Shown piece by piece: positions 38,641-46,279 of a stretch of 64,000 nt of DNA (its first letter is position 1; each line of letters starts with the position of its first letter). The DNA lies in NCBI RefSeq assembly GCF_026427355.1, contig NZ_CP102665.1:742501-806500 (forward strand), written 5' to 3'. Both the position numbers and the translations under genes were made by a program. The notes beneath the pieces are model-generated. The model saw nothing but the letters and a program-made list of their open reading frames with translations. It was not told the origin of the DNA and did not search any database. The stretch is from Sphingobium sp. JS3065 (lineage in GTDB: Bacteria > Pseudomonadota > Alphaproteobacteria > Sphingomonadales > Sphingomonadaceae).

Positions 38641-39453
38641 GCCCACCAAAATCGTCCAGCCCCAGAGGATGCAGCCCAGACCGGCGGCGATGGAAACCGC
38701 CCTGCCCCATGGCATCAGCTTTTCCAGCGCGACCAGCAGGGTCAGCAGCGCGATCCAGGCAAGGTTCATGATCCCGCCCGCGAACAGCAGCGCCATCAGC
38801 ATCCAGCAGCAGCCCACGCACCAGGCGCCGTGGATCATCCCCATGCGCAGCGCGCCGGTCCAGCCCGGCCGGTAATGGCGGCTGAGGAACTGCGCGGGGT
38901 TGCGGCACTGGTGCAGGCAGGCGTCCTTCCAGGAACTGATCTGATAGACGCCCGCCGCGATCAACAGCCCCGCCGCCAGCCAGCGGCTGGAGGCGGCCAT
39001 CGCCATGGGGGAGAGCATGGCGATGGCATCGAGCCGCCATTGCGCGGTCGCGGCGATCAGCGAGAACAGGCCCCAGACCAGCAGATAGCCGAGCAGGAAG
39101 CCCTCCGTCGGCGGGCGGACGGCTCCGTCCCGATGGCTGACGGCGCGGGCATGGAGCAGGATCACCGGCGCGGCGGAGGGCAGCATCATCGCGACCATCA
39201 TCACCCACCACATGGCGAGGGTGAGGGCGAACTGCGCCGCCGTCCAGGGCGCGACGGCGGGCATCGGCATCGCCATCATGGGGGACATGGCCGCTGGCGC
39301 TTCCAGGCCGGAGGGCGCGAGCGAGGCCATGGGCGCCATGCCCATGCCCGCGCCCGTCAGCAGCCAGCCCCAGGCCAGCAGGATCAGCACGGTCAACGCG
39401 ATCGCGCACCACAGGCGATGCCGGGCCAGTATCGCTTCGATGGCGGTCTTCAT
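38638..39453 (-). CDS. DUF2182 predicted metal-binding integral membrane protein
   Basis: This 271-residue protein has about seven membrane helices. It is rich in Met and has the DUF2182 motifs WWVMMVAMMLPSAAP, VYQISSWKDACLHQCRNP and GMIHGAWCVGCCWMLMALLF. The Cys and Met clusters suggest metal handling. It is coupled to the upstream DUF1326 gene by an ATGA overlap. The function of this pair is not established. Confidence 0.9.
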   Translation of the reverse strand: MKTAIEAILARHRLWCAIALTVLILLAWGWLLTGAGMGMAPMASLAPSGLEAPAAMSPMMAMPMPAVAPWTAAQFALTLAMWWVMMVAMMLPSAAPVILLHARAVSHRDGAVRPPTEGFLLGYLLVWGLFSLIAATAQWRLDAIAMLSPMAMAASSRWLAAGLLIAAGVYQISSWKDACLHQCRNPAQFLSRHYRPGWTGALRMGMIHGAWCVGCCWMLMALLFAGGIMNLAWIALLTLLVALEKLMPWGRAVSIAAGLGCILWGWTILVG

Positions 39454-40085
39454 CCGGCCCTGACGACGCCGTGGCTGTCGAGGTGGAGATAGGCGAACTG
39501 GCCATAGCTGGACGCATGGTCGAGCCGCATCGGCGCGATGGCGCGGCTGGCGCCGGAACCGATTTCCGCCACTTCATATTCGAAGCCGTCGGGCAGGCGG
39601 ATCTGGGCGCGGATTTCGGAGCCGTCCACCGGGCTGCGAATCGGTTCGCCGTCCATTTCCAGATGGCCGGGGATGCGCAGGCGGCCCCTGCGGCCCTCCA
39701 CGTCGACCTCGAAATCGACGGGCACGAAATGCGGTTCGTGCATGGTGACGATGGTGGAGGCGAAGACCGCGAAGACGGTCGCGAGGGGCGCGGTGTCGCC
39801 GCCGGTCATGATCGTCAGCAGGGATTGGCGCTGCGCCTCTGTCGCGCGTTCGTCGACGAAGGCGACGCATTCCCCCTGCCCTTCATGAATCGGGCCGGGC
39901 CAGCGGAAGACGGCGGCGATGTTGAGGCCCGCAAGGTCGGTGTCGCCATGGCGGCCTTCATCGATGGCGAAGCCGAAGGCGGCCTGGCAATGGCCCTTGT
40001 CGGGCAGGCCGCCAAACTGGCAGTTGCAGCCATATTCGCAATTGCAATTGGCGAATTCCCGGCCCTTGAGCATCCAGTAAGCCAT
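39450..40085 (-). CDS. DUF1326 domain protein with N-terminal Cys cluster
   Basis: This 211-residue soluble protein has an N-terminal cluster of four closely spaced Cys (NCNCEYGCNCQFG, Cys14, 16, 20, 22) and a fifth at Cys33, then a beta-rich DUF1326 domain with FVPVDFEVDVEGRRGRLRIP and DHASSYGQFAYLHLD. The cluster looks able to bind a metal ion. It is paired with the DUF2182 membrane protein (overlap ATGA), a combination seen in many proteobacteria. The start follows a short CCCGCG hairpin at 40094-40111. Confidence 0.9.
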   Translation of the reverse strand: MAYWMLKGREFANCNCEYGCNCQFGGLPDKGHCQAAFGFAIDEGRHGDTDLAGLNIAAVFRWPGPIHEGQGECVAFVDERATEAQRQSLLTIMTGGDTAPLATVFAVFASTIVTMHEPHFVPVDFEVDVEGRRGRLRIPGHLEMDGEPIRSPVDGSEIRAQIRLPDGFEYEVAEIGSGASRAIAPMRLDHASSYGQFAYLHLDSHGVVRAG

Positions 40086-40481
40086 GATGCGACTCCCGCG
40101 CGGTCGCGGGAATATAGCAGAGATCGGGGACGATAGCCATTTCGAGCGGGTCGAGAGAGACCGGCGATCAGGAGTGGAAATGGACGGCCAGCGCGTAGCG
40201 GTCGCCGGGTAGAGCAGGCGGGCGTCGGTGATCGTCGCGGATGGAACCGGGGCGGCGGCGAAACGCTTGGAACGGGTGTGGTGGAACGCTCCGGCGACCG
40301 GTTTGATGCGGCATATGACATAGCGCTGGATTGCGCGGGATAAGGGTTGGACCTGCCGGGGATGTTGGGGATGAATTTGTTTCAGTATTCCGGTTAATGT
40401 GATGATCCTGTTTCATATGAAGAGGGGATGAGCAGGAAATTGAAACCCGTTTTCCCTTTTGGCGTGCGATAAGGCTTTCCT
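40086..40481. other. Intergenic region, probable promoters of DUF1326 and phhA
   Basis: The region contains a small hairpin TCCCGCG/CGCGGGA at 40094-40111 near the DUF1326 start and an AT-richer stretch at about 40370-40425 that may hold the phhA promoter. An 82-codon minus-strand frame here looks spurious (Pro/His/Arg rich, no homology recognised). Confidence 0.5.
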
Positions 40482-41345
40482 ATGGCACATGCGGAACTGG
40501 CACTCCCTGAAGGCGCGGCTGCGGACTGGACGGTTCCGCAGCACTGGGCGGCTTATACATCCGGCGAACATGCGATGTGGGACCGGCTGTTCGAGCGGCA
40601 GGCGGCGATGCTGCCGGGGCGGGTGGTGCCGGAATTTCTGGAAGGGCTGGATATACTGCGGATGACGCGGCCGGGGATTCCCGACTTTGCCGAATTGTCG
40701 GAGCGGCTGATGCGGCGGACCGGCTGGCAAGTGGTGGCGGTGCCGGGGCTGGTGCCGGACCGGGTGTTTTTCGAGCATCTCGCCAATCGGCGGTTCGTCG
40801 CTGGGCGGTTCATCCGCAAGCCGGAGCAGATCGATTATCTGCAGGAGCCGGACGTGTTTCACGACGTGTTCGGCCATGTGCCGCTGCTGACCCATCCGGC
40901 CTTCGCCGATTATATGCAGGCCTATGGCGAGGGCGGGTTGCGCGCCGATCATATGGGGGCGATCGACCATCTGGCGCGGCTTTACTGGTATACGGTGGAG
41001 TTCGGGCTGATGCGGCGGGGCGGCGACCTGCGGCTTTATGGGGCGGGGATCGTGTCGTCCTTCGGCGAGTCGGTGTTCGCGCTGGACGATGCTTCGCCCA
41101 ACCGGATCGGGTTCGACCTGAAGCGGTTGATGCGGACCGAATATCGCATCGACGACTATCAGCAGAGCTATTTCGTGATCGACAGTTTCGAGGATCTGCT
41201 GGCCAGGACATCGGACGTGGATTTCGGCCCCATCTATCGCGAGCTGGAGAGCGAGAGCGATCTGCCGCCCGATGCGGTGTTGCCGGAGGACCGCGTCCTT
41301 CATCGCGGGACGCAGGATTATGCGCGGGCGAAAACGGCATGCTGA
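40482..41345 (+). CDS. phhA: Phenylalanine-4-hydroxylase
   Basis: This 287-residue pterin-dependent non-haem iron monooxygenase converts phenylalanine to tyrosine. The iron ligands are His127 and His132 in FHDVFGHVPLL and Glu173 in WYTVEFGL. Other family stretches are WDRLFERQAAMLPGRVVPEF, GWQVVAVPGLVPD and YGAGIVSSFGES. It is followed after 27 bases by hppD, giving a phenylalanine to homogentisate pathway. It carries no N-terminal regulatory ACT domain, normal for bacteria. Confidence 0.96.
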   Translation: MAHAELALPEGAAADWTVPQHWAAYTSGEHAMWDRLFERQAAMLPGRVVPEFLEGLDILRMTRPGIPDFAELSERLMRRTGWQVVAVPGLVPDRVFFEHLANRRFVAGRFIRKPEQIDYLQEPDVFHDVFGHVPLLTHPAFADYMQAYGEGGLRADHMGAIDHLARLYWYTVEFGLMRRGGDLRLYGAGIVSSFGESVFALDDASPNRIGFDLKRLMRTEYRIDDYQQSYFVIDSFEDLLARTSDVDFGPIYRELESESDLPPDAVLPEDRVLHRGTQDYARAKTAC

Positions 41346-41372
41346 TTTTTCAGAAAGGAGAGGAGCGCCTTC

Positions 41373-42413
41373 ATGGCTGACACCGTCAATCCGCTGGGCC
41401 TGAACGGGTTCGAGTTCGTCGAATTCACATCGCCCGATCCCGAAGCCATGGGGCGGCAGTTCGAACAACTGGGTTTCGTGCCGTCGCACCGGCACCCGAC
41501 CAAGAACATCACCCGGTACAAGCAGGGGCGCATCAACCTGATGCTGAACCGCGACGATGCCGGGCGGGTGGCGGCTTTCCGGGGCGAACATGGGCCGTCG
41601 GCGAGCGCCATGGCGTTCCGCGTGGCCGATCCGGAAGCGGCGATGGCCTGGGCGCTGGAGCATGGCGCCAAGCCGACCGAGGAGGACGATACCGTCATCC
41701 AGGGGATTGGCGGTTCCTATCTCTATTTCATCAGGGATGGGGAAGATCTGTACGCCGATTGGGCAGAGTTTGCGGGTTGGCGGGAAGCTGAGGCCGCGAA
41801 CAGCGTCGGCCTGGATCTGCTCGATCATCTGACGCACAATGTCCGGCGCGGGCAGATGCGGGTGTGGAGCCAGTTCTACCGGACGCTCTTCGGGTTCGAG
41901 GAGCAGAAATATTTCGACATCAAGGGGCAGGCGACCGGGCTGTTCAGCCAGGCGATGATCGCGCCGGATCGGGCCATCCGCATTCCGCTGAACGAAAGCC
42001 AGGACGACAAGAGCCAGATCGAGGAATTCATCCGCCAATATCATGGCGAGGGTATCCAGCATCTGGCGCTGACCACCGCCAATATCTACGAGACGGTGGA
42101 GAAATTGCGCGCGCGCGGCGTGCGGTTGCAGGATACGATCGAGACCTATTATGAACTGGTCGACAAGCGCGTGCCGGGGCATGGCGAGGATCTGGAGCGG
42201 TTGCGGAAGAACCGCATCCTGATCGACGGGTCGGTGGAGAATGGCGAGGGGATCTTGCTCCAGATCTTCACCGAAAACATGTTCGGGCCGATCTTTTTCG
42301 AAATCATCCAGCGCAAGGGGAATGAAGGCTTCGGAAATGGGAATTTCCAGGCGCTGTTCGAAAGCATCGAACTGGACCAGATACGGCGCGGGGTGATTTC
42401 GGTGGATGCCTGA
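41373..42413 (+). CDS. hppD: 4-hydroxyphenylpyruvate dioxygenase
   Basis: This 346-residue Fe(II) dioxygenase turns 4-hydroxyphenylpyruvate into homogentisate. The ligands are His in LLDHLTHNV, His in GIQHLALTT and Glu in GPIFFEIIQRKGNEGFG. The N-terminus NPLGLNGFEFVEFTSPDPEA is typical. A clear ribosome site (GAAAGGAGAGG) precedes it. It is co-directional with phhA. No homogentisate dioxygenase is in the window. Confidence 0.97.
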   Translation: MADTVNPLGLNGFEFVEFTSPDPEAMGRQFEQLGFVPSHRHPTKNITRYKQGRINLMLNRDDAGRVAAFRGEHGPSASAMAFRVADPEAAMAWALEHGAKPTEEDDTVIQGIGGSYLYFIRDGEDLYADWAEFAGWREAEAANSVGLDLLDHLTHNVRRGQMRVWSQFYRTLFGFEEQKYFDIKGQATGLFSQAMIAPDRAIRIPLNESQDDKSQIEEFIRQYHGEGIQHLALTTANIYETVEKLRARGVRLQDTIETYYELVDKRVPGHGEDLERLRKNRILIDGSVENGEGILLQIFTENMFGPIFFEIIQRKGNEGFGNGNFQALFESIELDQIRRGVISVDA

Positions 42414-42461
42414 GGGACAATCTGGACCATTTTGGAGCGATCTGGGCCGCTTTGGATGGGG

Positions 42462-42508
42462 TTTTGCGTGATCGGGATCGGGGGAAACCCTGACGGCCAT
42501 ACGCAAAA
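42462..42508. promoter_or_regulatory. Inverted TTTTGCGT ... ACGCAAAA half-sites upstream of cpaB
   Basis: TTTTGCGT (42462-42469) and ACGCAAAA (42501-42508) are exact inverted halves of the palindrome found at 49122-49139, separated here by 31 bases. They lie about 105-150 bases before cpaB, the first gene of the pilus cluster. The rest of 42414-42613 has no gene. Confidence 0.5.
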
Positions 42509-42613
42509 CCGCTTTTGTGACAGCCCAGGACTTTACGCCGTTACGGTTTCTTCTTTCATGCCCTGACAATGGCCCGAAAGCTATGACCTCCTCCAGCTTT
42601 TGGGGGTTCGTTC

Positions 42614-43510
42614 ATGCGTCTGGGTTTGAAGGCCAAGCTGACCATCGCCGTCGGGCTGACGGCCGCTTGCGCCTTTCTGGCCATGGGCGTCAGGGAATTG
42701 CGGAGCGCTTCCGCCGCCACCGGAGAGGGTCGCACCGCCGCGCCCGCGAAGAAGGATGCGCCAACCGCGCTGCTGGTGCAGGCGGCGCGGGCGATCCGCA
42801 CCGGGGAGACGATCACCGCCGCCATGATCCGCAACGCGGCGGGCGATCCGGCGCGCTATCCCTATGCGGCGACATCCGCCGAAGTGGTGGGGAAAGTGGC
42901 GACGCGGGACATTCCCCTGCGCGCCCTGATCGCCCGCGAAGCGGTGGGGATGGAGAGCAATCTGGCCATTCGCGTGCCCATGGGGATGCGCGCCGTCAGC
43001 ATCGACACGACGGCGGAGATCGCCGTGGCCGGGCTGGTCCGGCCGGGCGACCGGGTGGACGTGCAGGTCGTCTATCCGGGCGCCGACGCGATCAGCGGGG
43101 CGCGGGGGTCCGGGCGCAGCCGGGCGCAGCCCTTGTTGCAGATGGTGCAGGTGCTGGCGGTGGGCGAGGTCGTCGTCGGGGCGCAGCAGGCGTCGGGGGT
43201 GGACAGGGCGCTCGCCTCCCCTCCCCCGCCTGCGCGGACGGTGACGCTGGCCTTGACGCCGGAGCAGGTGTCGGCGCTGTCGCTGGCGAAGAATATCGGG
43301 GCGTTGACGCTGTCGCTGCGCAATCCGGCGGACAGCGCGCAGGTGGCGGTGGCGGTCGCCGCTTCGGCGGGGGTCGAGCCGGCGGCGGCGGCAAGGGTGG
43401 CGGTTCCCGCGCCCGCGCCCCGCGCCGTTCCCCGCCGGACGCCTCATGCCATTGAGCTGGTCGTGGGAGACCGGCGCGAGACCATCTATTCGGGGAGCGG
43501 CGGGCGTTGA
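42614..43510 (+). CDS. cpaB: Flp pilus assembly protein CpaB
   Basis: This protein of 298 residues has an N-terminal membrane segment (LTIAVGLTAACAFLAMGV), a SAF domain (AARAIRTGETITAAMIRNA) and an RcpC/CpaB core (MGMRAVSIDTTAEIAVAGLV, RPGDRVDVQVVY). CpaB acts in the periplasm with the CpaC secretin of the Flp (Tad) pilus machine. It overlaps cpaC by four bases. The C-terminal tail is Ala/Pro rich. Confidence 0.93.
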   Translation: MRLGLKAKLTIAVGLTAACAFLAMGVRELRSASAATGEGRTAAPAKKDAPTALLVQAARAIRTGETITAAMIRNAAGDPARYPYAATSAEVVGKVATRDIPLRALIAREAVGMESNLAIRVPMGMRAVSIDTTAEIAVAGLVRPGDRVDVQVVYPGADAISGARGSGRSRAQPLLQMVQVLAVGEVVVGAQQASGVDRALASPPPPARTVTLALTPEQVSALSLAKNIGALTLSLRNPADSAQVAVAVAASAGVEPAAAARVAVPAPAPRAVPRRTPHAIELVVGDRRETIYSGSGGR

Positions 43511-44676
43511 GGCATTTTGTGACCCTGATCGCGCTTGCCCTGCCCATGACGGCGGCGGCGGAGACGGCGCTGCATGTGAAGCAGCAGCGCACCCTTTCCT
43601 ACCCCCGCGCCATCGGGCGGGTCGAGGTGGACCGGGAGGGCGTGCTGTCCATCGCCGCGCCGTCCGCCCGGTCGTTGCGGCTGACGGCGATTGGCGAAGG
43701 GGAAGCGACCGTCAGCGTCTTTGGCGGCGATGGCGGTTTGATCGCGCGGGAGCCGGTGCGGGTGGCGGCGGATGCGGCTGCAAGCGCGCCGGTCGTCCGG
43801 GCGGGCGAGCAGGTGGTGGCGGTCGACGTGCAGTTCGCCGCCGTGTCCACGACGACGCTGAAGGCGCTGGGGTTCAATTTTTCCAAGCTGTCCGGCGACA
43901 TTCAGGGGGCCATCGTTTCGCCCAGCAGCCTGGGCAGCGCGTCCTTCAATCCCGACGGCCTGTCGCTGGAGGCGAGCGCGCCGATCCAGAACGCCTTCAA
44001 CCTGTTCCTTTCCGCGCCCAACAGGGGGATCGGGGCGGTGCTGAGCGCGCTGTCGTCCAACGGGCTTTCGCAACTATTGGCGCAGCCGACCCTGCTGGTG
44101 CGGTCCGGCGAGCAGGCGAGTTTCCTGGCCGGGGGCGAGTTCCCAGTGCCGGTGCCGCAGGTTTCGGGATCCGGCAATACATTGTCCATCCAGTATAAGG
44201 AATTCGGGGTGCGCTTGTCGGTCACGCCCTTCGTGTTGTCGAAGGACCATATCGTGCTGAAGATCGCGCCGGAGGTCAGCGAACTCGACTATAATAATGG
44301 CGTGCAGTTGCAGGGCTATGTCGTGCCGGGGCTGCGGCGGCGGTCGGCGGAGACAACGGTCGAACTGGGCAGCGGGCAGAGTTTCGTCATCGCGGGCCTC
44401 AGCTATTCCAGCCAGACGGTGACGAAGGAAAAGGCCCCCCTGCTGGGTGACATTCCGGTGCTGGGCGCCTTCTTCAAGCGGCAGCAGAACCAGAAGGAGA
44501 AGCAGGAGCTGATCATCGTCGCCACGCCCCGGCTGGTGGGACCGGTGAAGGCGGAGGAGATGCCGCCCCTGCCCGGCGCGGCGACGGCTGGGGTCGACCC
44601 CGGCATTGGCGACATGATTTTGGGCACGGACGGGCTGGACCAGTCGAGCGCGCCCCTTGGCGTGGTGAGGCGCTGA
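43507..44676 (+). CDS. cpaC: Flp pilus secretin CpaC (RcpA)
   Basis: This 389-residue outer-membrane secretin starts with TTG at 43507 inside the cpaB stop (TTGA) and has a signal peptide (MRHFVTLIALALPMTAAAET). A GTG at 43519 is an alternative start. The pilus-secretin N-terminal domain precedes the secretin core: AQPTLLVRSGEQASFLAGGE, FPVPVPQ, and GLSYSSQTVTKEKAPLLGDI. It is the outer-membrane exit of the pilus. Confidence 0.94.
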   Translation: MRHFVTLIALALPMTAAAETALHVKQQRTLSYPRAIGRVEVDREGVLSIAAPSARSLRLTAIGEGEATVSVFGGDGGLIAREPVRVAADAAASAPVVRAGEQVVAVDVQFAAVSTTTLKALGFNFSKLSGDIQGAIVSPSSLGSASFNPDGLSLEASAPIQNAFNLFLSAPNRGIGAVLSALSSNGLSQLLAQPTLLVRSGEQASFLAGGEFPVPVPQVSGSGNTLSIQYKEFGVRLSVTPFVLSKDHIVLKIAPEVSELDYNNGVQLQGYVVPGLRRRSAETTVELGSGQSFVIAGLSYSSQTVTKEKAPLLGDIPVLGAFFKRQQNQKEKQELIIVATPRLVGPVKAEEMPPLPGAATAGVDPGIGDMILGTDGLDQSSAPLGVVRR

Positions 44677-44677
44677 C

Positions 44678-46075
44678 ATGGCGGCGATATATCTGCTGTC
44701 GGTCGACCGGATGCTGGCACGGCGGATCGGCGAGGCCATGAGCGAACGCGCGACTGTCGAACTGGTGCAGTCGATAGAGCGGGAGGCGCTGGCCGGGCCG
44801 TGCCTGATCGTCATCGACCGGGCGGCGATCCCGCCGGATCGGGCCTTGTCCGCCGCGATTGCGACCGTGGTGGAGAATGCCGGCGGGCGGGCCGTGGTGC
44901 TGGCGACCGGGGAGATGGAGGCGGAGCCGTTGCTGCGCGCCATCCGGGCGGGGGCGGACGATGTCATTCCCCGCGACGGCGAGGGGGCGGAGATCGCCGC
45001 CGTGCTGGCGCGGCTGCTGAACGATGCGGTGGGGGACCGGGGCCATCGGGGGCGGTTGACGCTGCTTCTGGGGGCGGACCGGGACGCCTGCGCGATGGTG
45101 GCGACCGACATGGCGATTGCGGCGGGACGCGGTTCGACCCTGCTGGTCGATTGCACTTTGCCGACCAGCGCGGCGGCGACCTATCTCGATTTGAGGGTCG
45201 ATTATGGGCTGGCTTCGGCGGTGGGCGACAGGGACCGGCTGGACGCCAGCCTGCTGGCCAGCGCGGTGGCGCGGCATGGGCCGAGCGGGCTGATGCTGCT
45301 GACCTTCGACGGCGGGACCGGGGTGGAGCCGGCGGGGCTGACGCCCGGCGATCTGGCGGCGCTGATCCGGCTGTTGCGCGGCTGTTGCGACCATGTGGTG
45401 CTGAATGCCGGGAGCCTGCGCCATGGCGGGTTGCTGCGCGAGGTGGTGGCGGATGCCAACCAGGTGGAGCTGCTTTGCGGCCAGTCGATTCGGGAGATAG
45501 AGGCTTGCCGCCGGTTGCTGGACCGGATCGGGGCGGAGCGCGGCCAGGTGGAGGCGATGCGGCTGCTGGTCTGGGATCATCTGCCCGGCGTGCTGCTGGA
45601 CGGGCGGCGGATGGCGGATGCATTGGGCGTCGGGTCGGTGATGGCGTTGCCGGTGGATCGGGCGCGGATGCGCAACGGGTTGAACGCCGGGCGGCCGCTG
45701 GCGGTGGGGCTGCCGGGCGGGGCGGATGATGGCGGCGTCAGCGCGGTGCGCGGGCATTTGCTGGCGGCGCGGGGGCGCTGGGCGGAGGCGGCGGATTTTT
45801 ATGAACGGGCGGAGCGCGCAAGGCCTGCGGATGCGTTGCTGCGCAATGCATGGGGCTATGCGCTGCTGCGCGCCGGGCGGGCGGAGGCGGCGATAGAGGC
45901 GTTGCGCGGGGCAAGCGACCTGGCGCCGCAAAGCGCGGTCATCCGCAACAATCTGCTGCTGGCGCTGATGGTCGGCGGGCGGGGCGCGGAGGCTGAGGCG
46001 GGGTTGCGGCGCATCGATGGGACGTTGCGGCGGAAGCTGGCGGCCGAGGCTGTCCGGATCGGAAAGGGAGGCTGA
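44678..46075 (+). CDS. cpaE: TadZ/CpaE-like pilus localisation protein with C-terminal TPRs and no Walker A
   Basis: This 465-residue protein corresponds in position to cpaE/tadZ. The N-terminus is receiver-like (IYLLSVDRMLARRIGEAMSE). The ParA-like middle keeps LLVDCTLPTSAAATYLDLRV, but the usual GxKGGxGxS/T loop reads LLLGADRDACAMVATDMAIA, so ATP binding looks lost. The last 120 or so residues hold TPR-like helices (LLAARGRWAEAADFYERAER, ALLRAGRAEAAIEALRGASD). It starts two bases after cpaC. The likely role is polar or complex localisation of the pilus. Confidence 0.85.
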   Translation: MAAIYLLSVDRMLARRIGEAMSERATVELVQSIEREALAGPCLIVIDRAAIPPDRALSAAIATVVENAGGRAVVLATGEMEAEPLLRAIRAGADDVIPRDGEGAEIAAVLARLLNDAVGDRGHRGRLTLLLGADRDACAMVATDMAIAAGRGSTLLVDCTLPTSAAATYLDLRVDYGLASAVGDRDRLDASLLASAVARHGPSGLMLLTFDGGTGVEPAGLTPGDLAALIRLLRGCCDHVVLNAGSLRHGGLLREVVADANQVELLCGQSIREIEACRRLLDRIGAERGQVEAMRLLVWDHLPGVLLDGRRMADALGVGSVMALPVDRARMRNGLNAGRPLAVGLPGGADDGGVSAVRGHLLAARGRWAEAADFYERAERARPADALLRNAWGYALLRAGRAEAAIEALRGASDLAPQSAVIRNNLLLALMVGGRGAEAEAGLRRIDGTLRRKLAAEAVRIGKGG

Positions 46076-46078
46076 TCG

Positions 46079-46279
46079 ATGATGATGCTGTTGGTGATGC
46101 TGGCTTCCCCTGCCCCCGCGCCGGTGGAGAGCGAGGCGCGCCGGGTGGTCGAGTGGCAGTTGAAGGCGGCGGCCCGGACTGAGGCTGAATTGTCGGCGGA
46201 AGAGGCTGCGCGGATTCGGGGGCTTTATCTGGAGTCCATCGGGCGGCGGGTCGAAAAAGCGCCGGATGCGGGGCGATGA
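46079..46279 (+). CDS. Small predicted exported protein of the Tad cluster, unknown
   Basis: This 66-residue protein lies between cpaE and the tadG-like gene, with a hydrophobic start (MMMLLVMLASPAPAP) and a charged helical rest (EARRVVEWQLKAAARTEAEL). A ribosome site (GAAAGGGAGG) precedes it and its stop overlaps the next start (ATGA), so it is likely to be translated. No family is recognised. It may be a periplasmic pilus accessory protein. Confidence 0.68.
   Translation: MMMLLVMLASPAPAPVESEARRVVEWQLKAAARTEAELSAEEAARIRGLYLESIGRRVEKAPDAGR

Noticed and set aside
40168..40416. 82-codon minus-strand frame before phhA
   Set aside because: Composition typical of non-coding DNA, no ribosome site or known motif.
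40413..42569. 718-codon minus-strand frame
   Set aside because: Antisense to phhA and hppD. No domain, and skewed composition.
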